In this document: positions 1 through 8,096 of the stretch, in pieces | Layout: each line of letters starts with the position of its first letter | Position numbering within the stretch: the stretch's first letter is position 1 | From: Trebonia sp963759545 | GTDB lineage: Bacteria > Actinomycetota > Actinomycetes > Streptosporangiales > Streptosporangiaceae | Length of the DNA stretch: 64,000 bases | NCBI GenBank assembly: GCA_963759545.1 | Contig: CAVXAB010000017.1 | Location: forward strand, 248,001 to 312,000 | Direction: 5' to 3' | The notes under the pieces: model-generated | Databases searched by the model: none | The model's input: the letters and a program-made list of their open reading frames with translations, nothing else | What the model was told of the DNA's origin: nothing | Translations under genes and position numbers: made by a program

Positions 1-1507
1 GCGGGTACCGCTCGGTCCACGACGCGGGCAGCCCGACCTTGCCGAGCATCTCCCGCACCTTGGCCTGCTGATCGTGGCGCGACCCCATGCCCTGCACGAT
101 CAGCGGCTCGCGGAGGATGGACCCGGCCCGCATGCGCGGGTCGAGCGACGCGTACGAGTCCTGGAACATGTACTGGATGTCGCGGCGCTCGCGGCGGTAC
201 TGCCGGCCGCTTGACCGGGCGAGGTCCGTGCCGCCGAAGAGGACCGAGCCGCTGGTGGGCTTGTCCAGGCCGACCAGCATGCGGCCGATCGTGGTCTTGC
301 CGCAGCCGGACTCGCCGACCAGGCCGAGCGTCTCGCCCTTGCGGATGTCGAAGGACACGCCCGCGACCGCGCTCACCGTGCCGACCTTGCGCTGCAGCAT
401 CCCCTTGGTGACGGGGAAGTCCTTGACCAGGTCCTTGGCCTCGAGCACCACGTCCCCCACGGCCTGATGGTCGAGGACCTCCTCCTCGGCGCCGGCAGCG
501 GGCTCCACCACGATGAGCTGGCCCGCGACCGCATGCTCCTTCGCACCGACGGGGAAGAAGCAGCGGTACGTGTGCGCGGTCGTCTCGCCGGTGAGGTCGG
601 GCGGCTCGGTGCGGCACTTGTCGGTCGCGTACCGGCAGCGCGGCGCGAACCGGCAGCCCTTCGGCGGGTTGACCAGGTCCGGCGGTGCGCCGGGTATCGA
701 GTACAGCCGCTCCCTGGTCTCCGCCGACTTCTCCGGCAGCGCGTGGAAGAGCGCCTCGGTGTAGGGGTGGCGCGGGTTGGCGTACAGGGACGACGTGTCG
801 GTGGTCTCCACCACCTTGCCCGCGTACATGACGGCGACCCGGTCCGCTCGCCCGGCGATCACGCCGAGGTCGTGCGTGACCATGATGACCGCCATGCCGA
901 GCCGCCGCCGCAGGTCGTCGATGAGCTCGAGGATCTGCTTCTGGATCGTCACGTCGAGCGCGGTCGTCGGCTCGTCGGCGATGAGCAGCTTCGGCTCGCA
1001 CGCCAGGGCCATGGCGATCATGACGCGCTGCCGCATGCCGCCGGAGAACTGGTGCGGGTACTCCTCCACCCGCTCCCTGGCCCTGGGCAGGCCGACCAGG
1101 TCGAGGACCTCGACGGCCCGGTCGAATGCCTCCTTCTTGGTGGCGTCCCTGTGCAGCAGCACCGCCTCGGCGATCTGGTGGCCCACGGTGTGCGTGGGGT
1201 TCAGCGAGGACAGCGGGTCCTGGAAGATCATCCCGATGTCGTCGCCGCGGATCTTGCGCATGTCGTCCGGCTTGAGCTCGGTGAGCTCCCGGCCGTCCAG
1301 CTTGATCGAGCCGCCGGCGATGCGGCCGCCGTTGGGCAGCAGCTGCATGATGGTCAGCGCGGTCATCGTCTTGCCGCAGCCGGACTCGCCGACCACGCCG
1401 AGCGTCTCGCCCTCGTCGACGTGCAGCGTCACGCCGTCGACGGCGTGCACCACACTGTCCTTGAGCTGGATCTCGGTGCGCAGGTCGGTGATTTCTAGTA
1501 GCGCCAC
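1..1507 (-). CDS. Fused oligopeptide ABC transporter ATP-binding protein (OppD-OppF), C-terminus outside window
   Basis: Two ABC ATPase domains lie in one uninterrupted frame from a GTG at 1507 to the left edge (about 502 codons visible). The first half has Walker A GESGCGKT near residues 40-47, the signature FSGGMRQR, Walker B LLIADEPT and the Cys-containing OppD C-terminal motif (CRFAPRCRYATDKC). The second half starts near nucleotide 460 and repeats Walker A (GESGCGKTT). It is cut off after a Q-loop (MFQDSYASLDPRM) and before its own signature. No stop codon separates the halves in any frame around 420-540, so this is a real fusion rather than two genes. It should energise the two permeases just upstream in the operon (12 nt gap, with a G-rich ribosome-binding stretch). 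Fused OppDF ATPases are known in actinobacteria. The substrate is probably a peptide, as judged by family only. Confidence 0.9.
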   Translation of the reverse strand, partial: MALLEITDLRTEIQLKDSVVHAVDGVTLHVDEGETLGVVGESGCGKTMTALTIMQLLPNGGRIAGGSIKLDGRELTELKPDDMRKIRGDDIGMIFQDPLSSLNPTHTVGHQIAEAVLLHRDATKKEAFDRAVEVLDLVGLPRARERVEEYPHQFSGGMRQRVMIAMALACEPKLLIADEPTTALDVTIQKQILELIDDLRRRLGMAVIMVTHDLGVIAGRADRVAVMYAGKVVETTDTSSLYANPRHPYTEALFHALPEKSAETRERLYSIPGAPPDLVNPPKGCRFAPRCRYATDKCRTEPPDLTGETTAHTYRCFFPVGAKEHAVAGQLIVVEPAAGAEEEVLDHQAVGDVVLEAKDLVKDFPVTKGMLQRKVGTVSAVAGVSFDIRKGETLGLVGESGCGKTTIGRMLVGLDKPTSGSVLFGGTDLARSSGRQYRRERRDIQYMFQDSYASLDPRMRAGSILREPLIVQGMGSRHDQQAKVREMLGKVGLPASWTERYP

Positions 1508-1519
1508 GAACTGTCCCCC

Positions 1520-2434
1520 CTACCGGCGCTGCAGCCGGGTCTCGAACGCGTCGCGGAGCGCGTCACCGATGAAGTTAAACGAGATGCAAGTCAGGATGAT
1601 CGCCACGCCCGGCGGGTAGATCAGCCACCAGTAATTGCCGCCCTGGATGTAGGTCAGGCCGGTGGACAGCATCGAGCCCCAGTCAGTGTTCGGCGGGGCC
1701 ACGCCCAAGGTGAGGAAGCCGAGGACCGACAGCGTGAGGATCGCGTCGGCGACCGCGAACGTGGCCTGGACGATGATCGTGCCGATCGCGTTCGGCACGA
1801 TGTGCTTGAGCACCGACCGGAGCGGGCGGCCGCCGATCACCTTCACCGCCTGCACGTACTCGCGGTTGCGCAGCGAGAGCGTCTCGCCGCGGACCAGGCG
1901 GGCGACACCGAACCAGTAGAAGATCGCGATGATGAAGATGATCGTGGTCGGCGTCGGGTGGAAGATCACCGAGAGGATGATGATGATCATCAGCGACGGC
2001 AGCGAGAGGCCCGCGTCGACGATGCGCATCATCAGCGCGTCGACGAAGCCGCCGGCGAAGCCGGAGATCGCACCGTAGAGGGTGCCGACCAGGACGGAAA
2101 CGAGCGCGGCGGCGATGCCTACCTCGAGCGAGGTCTGGCCGCCGACCATGAGCCTGCCGAGCTCGTCGTAGCCCAGGTCGTTGCAGCCGAGCAGGTGCGC
2201 TCCCGACGGGTGGCACAGGTACGTGGACAGGTCGGTGTTCGTCTGGTTGGTCACGTAGATGTGCGGGCCGACGAAGCAGAACAGCAGGATGAAGACGATG
2301 AAGGAGAGGCCGGCGAGCGCGAGCCTGTTCTCCGCGAACACTTCCCATGCGCGGACGAGCATGCTGCGCGGCTTGGTCGACAGCTCGAGCCCGAGCTCGG
2401 CGTCGGTGGCCGCGATGACCTGTGCCTCAGACAT
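1520..2434 (-). CDS. Peptide ABC transporter permease, DppC/OppC type
   Basis: A 304-residue inner-membrane permease of the binding-protein-dependent transport family. It has an N-terminal OppC-like cytoplasmic stretch, a first transmembrane helix near residues 38-57, a periplasmic loop with a Cys pair, and then about five more helices. The EAA-type coupling loop is visible as EYVQAVKVIGG followed by HIVPNAIGTIIV. The start ATG shares one base with the stop of the upstream permease (TGATG), indicating translational coupling. It pairs with the DppB-like subunit to form the channel. Length and motif order are normal for the family. Confidence 0.93.
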   Translation of the reverse strand: MSEAQVIAATDAELGLELSTKPRSMLVRAWEVFAENRLALAGLSFIVFILLFCFVGPHIYVTNQTNTDLSTYLCHPSGAHLLGCNDLGYDELGRLMVGGQTSLEVGIAAALVSVLVGTLYGAISGFAGGFVDALMMRIVDAGLSLPSLMIIIILSVIFHPTPTTIIFIIAIFYWFGVARLVRGETLSLRNREYVQAVKVIGGRPLRSVLKHIVPNAIGTIIVQATFAVADAILTLSVLGFLTLGVAPPNTDWGSMLSTGLTYIQGGNYWWLIYPPGVAIILTCISFNFIGDALRDAFETRLQRR

Positions 2435-3381
2435 CAGTACCTCACCCTCGGGTCCAGGACGGCGTAGCCGACATCGGCCAGCAGGTTCCCCAGGATCGTC
2501 GCGGTGGTGGCGAGCACGGTGAACCCGAGCAGCACCTCAAAGTCATTGTTAAGCGCCGCCTGGTAGAACGCCAGCCCCATGCCCGCGTAGTTGAACACCA
2601 CCTCGATGACGATCGCGCCGGTGATCAGGGTGGGCAGCGACAGGCCGAGCAGGGTCACGATCGAGACGAGCGAGTTGCGGAACACGTGGCCCCAGACCAC
2701 CTGGCGCTCGGTGGCTCCCTTGGCCCGCGCGGTGCGCACGTAGTCCTGCACCAGGTTGTCGAGCACCGACGAGCGCATATATCTGGACCACAGCGCGTAC
2801 AGCAGGAAGGCGTAGGTAAACACCGGCAGGACGAGCGCTCTCGGATCGCCGAGGATCGTCCATATCGAGGACGTGTTCTGCGGCGCGAACGCGGGGAAGA
2901 CGTGCGAGTCCACCGCGAACCAGTCCACGAGCACGAGCCCGAGGAAGAACGTCGGGGTCGAGTAGCCGAGGAAGGAGATCCCTGTCAGCACGTAGTCGGC
3001 GGCGCTGTTGCGGCGTACCGCCTGGTAGACGCCGAGCGGGATGCCGAAGAGCAGGGAGACGACCGTGCCGAGCAGCACGAGAATGATCGTCTTGGGCAGG
3101 TCATTGCTGATGAGGGTGGCGACGGAGACGTTCAACTTGTCGGAGAAGCCGAGGTTGCCCTGCAGCAACTGCCCGACCCACTTGACGTACTGCTCGTAGA
3201 ACGGCTTGTCGAACCCGTAGATGTGGTTGTAGTAGGCGATCAGCTGCGGCGTCGCCCGCTGGCCGAGGAGCGCGCGCACCGGTCCGCCGGGGAACAGGTG
3301 GACCAGGCCGAGGGTGGCGGCCGTCACGAGGATCAGGACGAAGATCGCCTGCCCGATCCTTCTAATCAGGAAACCGACCAC
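2434..3381 (-). CDS. Peptide ABC transporter permease, DppB/OppB type
   Basis: A 315-residue permease beginning GTG (MVGFLIRRIGQAIFVL) with the characteristic N-terminal helix plus FPGGPVRALLG segment of DppB/OppB proteins. About six helices follow, and the EAA loop is DYVRTARAKGATERQVVWGHVFRNS. An ATG three codons upstream is out of frame, so the GTG is the start. It is the first permease after the binding-protein gene, from which it is separated by a strong hairpin. It overlaps the next permease by one base. Function is import of oligopeptides or similar compounds. Confidence 0.93.
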   Translation of the reverse strand: MVGFLIRRIGQAIFVLILVTAATLGLVHLFPGGPVRALLGQRATPQLIAYYNHIYGFDKPFYEQYVKWVGQLLQGNLGFSDKLNVSVATLISNDLPKTIILVLLGTVVSLLFGIPLGVYQAVRRNSAADYVLTGISFLGYSTPTFFLGLVLVDWFAVDSHVFPAFAPQNTSSIWTILGDPRALVLPVFTYAFLLYALWSRYMRSSVLDNLVQDYVRTARAKGATERQVVWGHVFRNSLVSIVTLLGLSLPTLITGAIVIEVVFNYAGMGLAFYQAALNNDFEVLLGFTVLATTATILGNLLADVGYAVLDPRVRY

Positions 3382-3406
3382 GGTTTCATTGTCCTTTCTC
3401 GCGCCA

Positions 3407-3447
3407 GCCGCGGCTGCCCCCGGATGTTACCCGGGGGCAGCCGCGGC
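3407..3447 (-). terminator. Perfect 17-bp intercistronic hairpin between binding-protein and permease genes
   Basis: Left arm 3407-3423 and right arm 3431-3447 are exact inverse complements of 17 bp around a 7-base loop (atgttac). There is no T-run on either side. The structure sits between a highly expressed type of gene (the binding lipoprotein) and the lower-demand permease genes. It probably works as a partial terminator or an mRNA 3'-end stabiliser that sets the subunit ratio, by analogy with other binding-protein operons. Confidence 0.7.
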
Positions 3448-3460
3448 CAGGCTACCCGCT

Positions 3461-3514
3461 GGTTACTTGGTGAAGTTCCAGTACTCGGGTTACTTGGTGA
3501 AGTTCCAGTACTCG
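3461..3514 (-). repeat. 27-bp tandem duplication covering the stop codon of the binding-protein gene
   Basis: Two exact copies of a 27-bp unit, 3461-3487 and 3488-3514. The unit encodes the last codons of the binding protein (PEYWNFTK plus stop). The duplication is in frame, so after the first stop the same eight residues and a second TAA are encoded again. Confidence 0.95.
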
Positions 3515-5394
3515 GGCAGGATGTCGGCGAGCGGGTTGAAGCCGACGTTCGCCAGCTTGCTGTTCACCGCCATGATGTTGTAGTAGTCCGGGAAGTAGAT
3601 AACGGCGGGCAGCTGCTGCGCGGTGTACGTCGCGTACTGCTGGAACACCGACAGGCTGCTGCTCGTGTGGGTCTGGTTGATCAGGCTGTCCATCTGCGTG
3701 TCGGAGTAGCTGCCCGCGTTGGACGTCGCCCCGGTCTGGTACAGCGGCTCGCCGGTCGGCTCGAAGCCGGGCCCGTTGTAGTTCCAGCCGCCGAAGAACA
3801 GCGCCTGCCACTTGCACGCGGCCGCGGTGGGCTTACAGGGCTGGGACTCGCCGATGATCGTGTTGAACGACTGCGGCACCAGGGTCACCTGGACACCCGC
3901 CTGGCTCAGGTCGGACTTGTAGATCGAGATCTCCTGCTGGAAGTAGGTGACCCCGGTGGCGTAGTCCATCGTGAACGCCAGCTTGGTGCCCGCGGTGATG
4001 CCCGCGCCGCACTTGGCCGGGGTCTCACAGGTCATGACCCCCCCGACGTTCTTCCAGCCGTGGCTGGTCAGCAGCGTGGTGGCGTTCGCGACCGAGAACG
4101 GGTACGGGCCCGCCCCGGCGTTGGACTTCTGGAGCGCAGGCGTCCACTGGTTCGGCGGCTGGCTCGGCACGGCGCCGGTGGTCGGGTAGGCGTAACCGCG
4201 CTGGACGGTCTTGGCCATGCCCTCCTGGTCGACCAGTTCCTGTATCGCCTGGCGGACGTACAGCTGCTTGAACGCCGGGCCGATCGTCGGGTTGTTGAAG
4301 TTGATCTCGTAGTACTGGATGCCGTAGTTGTACCAGGGCTGGAGGTTGAAGGTGCTGCCGAGCGGGTTGGTGGACGGCAGGACCTGGGTGCCGGTGACTG
4401 GCGGCATGTCCTGGTCGGGGACCTGCCCGACGTCGACCTGGCCGGTCTTGATCGCCGTGTACTCGGTCGTGTCATCGGTGTACGCGTAGTACGTGAACCC
4501 GGCGAGCTGCGGCTTCGGGCTGCCGGAGTACGCGGTGTTCGGCACGAACGAGGTCACCGGCCCCGAGCTGGCGGTGCTGAACGACGACAGCTTCCACGGG
4601 CCGTCCACCACGCCCCAGACGGGGCTGGTCGCGTAGGTCTTCGCGTTCTTCGCCTGGGCGGCGAGGTAGGTGTACACCGCGGTGCACTTGGCCCACTTGT
4701 CCGCGGCGGTGTCGGTGGCGCAGCCGCCGCTGCCCGCCGTGGCGCCGGCCGAGGTGACGTCCCATGCCGCCGGCATCGGGGTGATCTCGGCGAGCTGGTT
4801 GTAGGTGAACCAGATGCTGGAGACCGCGGACTTGAGGTGCAGCACCACGGTGTTGGCGTCGGTCGCGCTGTAGGAGGCGAGGTTGTCCGGCAGCAGACCA
4901 GGCACGTAGCCGTAGTAGTTGTTCGGCTCGGCCTTCATCATGTTGAGCCAGAAGACCACGTCGCTGGCGTCAACGGACTCGCCGTTGCTCCACTTCCAGC
5001 CCTTCATCGTGATCGTGACGGTCTTGCCGTCGGCGGAGTACACGGGGGCGTTCGCGACGGACAGCGGGTAGTTCACTGAGACCGAGTTGCCGTTGTTGCC
5101 GAACATGTACAGCGGCCGGTACAGCTCCATCTGGAACTGCTCGGCGTTGTACTCGTTCGCGTTGGCCAGCGGCGTGTACGGGAAGATGTAGCTCAGGGTC
5201 ACGCCCGCAGGCAGCGCTACGCGGGCGGTGCCGCCAGCCGCCGCGGCGGCCGTCGAGGACCCGGACGCCGACGTGCTACCGCCCGACGGGCTGGACGAGC
5301 TGCTGCACGCGGCGATCCCCACCGCGAGCAGGGCTGCCGCTCCGGCCACGGCGACCCGCGCTAGGCGCGTCCGCCGTCTGTTCCGAAACATCAC
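3490..5394 (-). CDS. Peptide-type extracellular solute-binding lipoprotein (SBP family 5)
   Basis: A 634-residue family 5 (DppA/OppA) binding protein. The N-terminus is a basic stretch plus hydrophobic signal ending in a lipobox (VGIAAC, Cys about residue 30). A Ser/Gly/Ala-rich tether follows, then the mature domain with family features (GWKWSNGESVDASDVVFWLN, WGVVDGPWKL, LYVRQAIQELVDQ). It ends in PEYWNFTK. The start is GTG at 5394 or, better spaced from the AAGGAG at 5400-5405, ATG at 5391. It captures substrate outside the cell for the permeases encoded downstream. The last codons and stop are duplicated in tandem. The ligand cannot be read from sequence. Confidence 0.93.
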   Translation of the reverse strand: MMFRNRRRTRLARVAVAGAAALLAVGIAACSSSSSPSGGSTSASGSSTAAAAAGGTARVALPAGVTLSYIFPYTPLANANEYNAEQFQMELYRPLYMFGNNGNSVSVNYPLSVANAPVYSADGKTVTITMKGWKWSNGESVDASDVVFWLNMMKAEPNNYYGYVPGLLPDNLASYSATDANTVVLHLKSAVSSIWFTYNQLAEITPMPAAWDVTSAGATAGSGGCATDTAADKWAKCTAVYTYLAAQAKNAKTYATSPVWGVVDGPWKLSSFSTASSGPVTSFVPNTAYSGSPKPQLAGFTYYAYTDDTTEYTAIKTGQVDVGQVPDQDMPPVTGTQVLPSTNPLGSTFNLQPWYNYGIQYYEINFNNPTIGPAFKQLYVRQAIQELVDQEGMAKTVQRGYAYPTTGAVPSQPPNQWTPALQKSNAGAGPYPFSVANATTLLTSHGWKNVGGVMTCETPAKCGAGITAGTKLAFTMDYATGVTYFQQEISIYKSDLSQAGVQVTLVPQSFNTIIGESQPCKPTAAACKWQALFFGGWNYNGPGFEPTGEPLYQTGATSNAGSYSDTQMDSLINQTHTSSSLSVFQQYATYTAQQLPAVIYFPDYYNIMAVNSKLANVGFNPLADILPEYWNFTK

Positions 5395-5911
5395 ATGCGC
5401 TCCTTGGCTGTGCTGTGTGCGCCTCCGACCGGCCCCGGTAGGGTCCGCTCACCGGCGCGAGCTTTGCCAGGAGCGTAAGTTAGTCCCGTTAAGGACGTGA
5501 AGCCGAAGAATCACGATTTGCTATCGATATCACCATTGATTGAACAGACCCCCGGCATGTGCGCACGTGAGCGCACATGACCGTCACGCTGGGCACCTGC
5601 GCCAGCGATGCAGGCAAAGTACCACAAAGGAGACGGACGGAACCAGGGAGTCACCGTCACCCTTCCGGCCTCGCCCCTGTTTTAACGGAAAATTTCCGGA
5701 ATAAAACAATCATCGATACAGCGAGATGCCCAACGGAACTTACCATGACCCACCACCCTCAGGGATCACAGACGTCATCCCGGATACCAGCGGTAAGGCC
5801 TGCTCGTGCAGTCGGTGAACTTCGATCGCGCGGCCGGGTGCCACGACGCGCCGCGGGCGGTACCGCGACGACAATGGTCCAGCGCACGCGCCTGCGGCCG
5901 GGAGCTGCGGG
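5395..5911. other. Intergenic region with AT-rich promoter-like stretches
   Basis: About 517 bp between the binding-protein gene and the NUDIX gene (both minus strand). It contains unusually AT-rich patches for this genome, near 5465-5550 and 5680-5730, and an inverted repeat at 5556-5579. These fit a promoter/operator for the transporter operon. Open frames here lack convincing codon use or similarity, so I call no gene. Confidence 0.5.
5556..5579. promoter_or_regulatory. Inverted repeat, candidate operator upstream of the transporter operon
   Basis: Exact 9-bp arms catgtgcgc (5556-5564) and gcgcacatg (5571-5579) are separated by acgtga. The site lies about 165 bp upstream of the binding-protein start in an AT-rich promoter-like zone. 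The size and symmetry suit a dimeric repressor or activator. No cognate regulator is encoded next to it. Confidence 0.4.
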
Positions 5912-6454
5912 CTAAGAGCGGGCCAGGAGGGCGTCGGCGCGATCGAGTGTGTCGCGCAGGTTGTTCCCGCCAACCAGTTCCCGCGCCTCGTCGAGTGACA
6001 GCCAGCGCAGCGGCGAGTGCTCATCCTCCGGTGCGATCGCGCCCGGGTTCGCGGTGGCGAGGAAATACCGCAGGTCCGCGTGCTCGTGCTCGGGCTCGCT
6101 CGCGGACGGGCGCACGTAGCAGACCACCACGTGCCGCAGCGACGCGTCAGGCCATGGCACCAGGTCGGTGAGGCCACTCTCTTCTCTCGCCTCGCGCAGC
6201 GCGATCTGCAGCGGGTCGCTTTCCCCCGGGTCGCCGTGCCCGCCGACCTGGAGCCACAGCCCGTGCCGCACGTGCCAGCGCAGCAGCACCCGCCGGCTCT
6301 CCGGGTGGAGCACCAGCGCCGAGCCGGTGAAGTGCAGCGGCAGCGACCGTGACCAAGGGTCGGGCACGCTGGCGGCCAGGCGGGTCATTCGCCGCAGGTC
6401 GGCGGCCTCGGTCTCCCCCGCCGCCTGGTATCCGGTTAGTAGCCCGCTGCGCAC
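5912..6454 (-). CDS. NUDIX hydrolase
   Basis: A 180-residue cytosolic NUDIX protein. The Nudix box runs from about residue 72 to 95 (GHGDPGES...REAREESGL), with the metal-binding REAREESG core intact. One extra residue lies between the first Glu and the RE pair compared with the textbook box, a variant that occurs in actinobacterial members. Such enzymes cleave nucleoside diphosphates linked to another moiety. The substrate is not predictable here. It is monocistronic, with hairpin 6505-6536 just upstream of its start. Confidence 0.9.
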   Translation of the reverse strand: MRSGLLTGYQAAGETEAADLRRMTRLAASVPDPWSRSLPLHFTGSALVLHPESRRVLLRWHVRHGLWLQVGGHGDPGESDPLQIALREAREESGLTDLVPWPDASLRHVVVCYVRPSASEPEHEHADLRYFLATANPGAIAPEDEHSPLRWLSLDEARELVGGNNLRDTLDRADALLARS

Positions 6455-6504
6455 CGGACCATGGTGCCACGCACGCGGCGCGCTGGCGACAGCATTTCCC
6501 GCGC

Positions 6505-6536
6505 CTTCCTCCGCGCGCGTCTGCGCGCGGAGGAAG
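6505..6536. terminator. Perfect 14-bp hairpin upstream of NUDIX gene
   Basis: Arms 6505-6518 and 6523-6536 are exact inverse complements around the loop gtct. The core is alternating GC. Without a T-tract it may be a bidirectional transcription block or a protein-binding palindrome rather than a classical terminator. Confidence 0.4.
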
Positions 6537-6705
6537 CGCGGCGGCCATCCGGTAGCACTTGTGTTACATGCGTACCTTCACCGCTCACTAGCCCACCTGG
6601 TCACACCAGCCCCACTAGCCAAAGGAATCGAAAGCCATATAACGAAACCTGGTAGTTTTCGCAAATAGTTTCCATTGACGTCGCACGCGTGTTCTAATAG
6701 GGAAC

Positions 6706-6795
6706 ATGAGTATGGACCGCGCGGCTACATTCAGCCTGGTAACCGCGGCGCACTTCCCCGCGCCGCGGCAACCGGGCGCCGCGCGCGGGCACTAA
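6706..6795 (+). CDS. Possible 29-codon leader ORF with internal hairpin
   Basis: ATG at 6706 follows TAGGGAAC and opens a 29-residue frame (begins MSMDRAATFS, ends GAARGH) closed by TAA at 6793. It contains a perfect 9-bp hairpin (6743-6751 with 6760-6768). It lies about 70 bp upstream of the membrane-protein gene. It has no recognised family and may be a regulatory leader or chance. Confidence 0.25.
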   Translation: MSMDRAATFSLVTAAHFPAPRQPGAARGH

Positions 6796-6862
6796 CGGGC
6801 CAACGCGTCCGGCTAGGACCTGGACCGTAAGCCCAAACACAGACATCCGGCAAGGGGTGACC

Positions 6863-7975
6863 ATGACGCGCGACTTCGAATATATGAGCTATGACGATGC
6901 CGACAGGATCGCCATCCTGGAAAACAGGGCCGCCGAGCTTGAGCGGCGGCTGCTCGCGGTGTTGCCGCGGGAGGGACGCCATGAGTGGGGAAACGTGGCG
7001 ACGCCCGGTGACGCCGGGGCGCCCCAGGACGAGCCCATCGCAGACGCCACTGGCCGGGCGCCAGGCGGCGTCCGGTACGCCTATGAGACGGACGCCTTCG
7101 GCGCTGACGCCGGGGCGGGCGGCGCGCTTGGCGGTGACCTCGACGGCGAGCAGGGCGACGGCGGCGCCGGGGCATCCGGACCCCCCGGGCGGACGGAAGC
7201 GCTGATCAACCACGGGCGCTCGCCCGCACGGCCGGCCAGGACTCGCCGGATCCTCGCGCACTGGCGGTTGATCGCGGTGGCCGCGGTCGCGCTGCTCGCC
7301 GGGATCATCGCGGCCCTGGTCGCGGTCGGCGGCGGCGGTGCCAGCTGGCCGGGCAGCGTGACCACGGTCAAGGCGGAGATCAAGCAGGCCTGCGAGAACC
7401 CCGACGTCGCGGCCGAGCCGAGTGGTCTCAACTTCGCCTGCGGCAAGGACACCCAGCAGGTGCTTTGGGTCTTCTCGCTGCTGACCAGCGGCGACAGCCC
7501 CGGCTTCGTCGACCAGTCGACCGGCCGCAAGGGCCTCGAGCCGATCCAGGCGGCACAGGGCGGTGACATCGCCTGGTCGCTTAACTTGCACCACCCGTAC
7601 GACCCGGCCAACCCGATCGACAGCCTTCAGGTCGCGGCGCGGGCGATCAACAACATCATCAGCGGCGCGACGCTGACGTCGACGAGCGGCGGCGCGCTCG
7701 TCGAACCCGGCCTGGAGAGCAATGCGGCCAACTGCCAGCGCTACACCGGCTCGTCGAACCTCATCACCCGGTCCGGTTACCCCGCCCGCTGCGCCGCTCC
7801 GCTCAACGGCGCCGCCGGTGCGGCGGCACTGGTGAGCGATGCCTTCCAGCAGTGGATGGGCGGCACGCCGTCGCGGATCGCGCAGCAGGCCGGCGTGCTT
7901 TTCCAGAATGCCGACAACCCGGGCGACCCCCGGGTGCAGGCGATCCTGAGCAGCCTGCCCGCCTCGGGCGGGTAA
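6863..7975 (+). CDS. Single-pass membrane protein of unknown function
   Basis: A protein of about 370 residues. I prefer ATG 6863 over GTG 6857 because the ribosome-binding AAGGGG overlaps the GTG. Residues 14-35 are a short coiled-coil-like helix (RIAILENRAAELERRL). An acidic Gly/Ala-rich linker follows, then one transmembrane helix near residues 136-155 (LIAVAAVALLAGIIAALVAV). The outer domain of about 210 residues has paired Cys (QACENP, FACGKD, NCQRY, ARCAAP) and a conserved-looking C-terminal half. It is followed 121 bp later by a peptidoglycan hydrolase gene, so a role at the cell surface is likely. Similar three-gene sets occur in actinobacterial conjugative elements, but no transfer gene is visible here. 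Confidence 0.75.
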   Translation: MTRDFEYMSYDDADRIAILENRAAELERRLLAVLPREGRHEWGNVATPGDAGAPQDEPIADATGRAPGGVRYAYETDAFGADAGAGGALGGDLDGEQGDGGAGASGPPGRTEALINHGRSPARPARTRRILAHWRLIAVAAVALLAGIIAALVAVGGGGASWPGSVTTVKAEIKQACENPDVAAEPSGLNFACGKDTQQVLWVFSLLTSGDSPGFVDQSTGRKGLEPIQAAQGGDIAWSLNLHHPYDPANPIDSLQVAARAINNIISGATLTSTSGGALVEPGLESNAANCQRYTGSSNLITRSGYPARCAAPLNGAAGAAALVSDAFQQWMGGTPSRIAQQAGVLFQNADNPGDPRVQAILSSLPASGG

Positions 7976-8096
7976 CGGCGGCGCGACCAGGACCCGCCGA
8001 CCACGCGGAGGCAGGCGACCGCAGGCAACCCGGAAAAACCACGCATACTGCACGCCGCGAATAGGACTGTAACCGCCGAAGGGGGGAAGTGAAGCC

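Larger units (their letters stand above)
6455..6862. other. Intergenic region between divergent genes, with hairpins and a possible leader ORF
   Basis: About 408 bp separating the NUDIX gene (minus) from the membrane-protein gene at 6863 (plus). It holds a 14-bp perfect hairpin (6505-6536), an AT-rich section 6600-6700 with a TTGACG box at 6675-6680, and a small reading frame with its own hairpin (6706-6795). Promoters for both flanking genes must lie here, but exact -10 elements are not clear. Confidence 0.5.

Noticed and set aside
467..1498. Plus-strand reading frame of 343 codons
   Set aside because: Exact antisense of the OppD half; no start context and no family.
2422..5079. Very long plus-strand reading frame opposite the peptide transporter genes
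   Set aside because: It is the codon-aligned antisense of the permease and binding-protein genes, Arg/Val/Gly/His-rich and without any domain; an artefact of high GC content.
5740..6177. Minus-strand 145-codon frame overlapping the NUDIX gene
   Set aside because: Its upstream half is the NUDIX gene in a wrong frame; the remaining 55 codons have no recognisable similarity.
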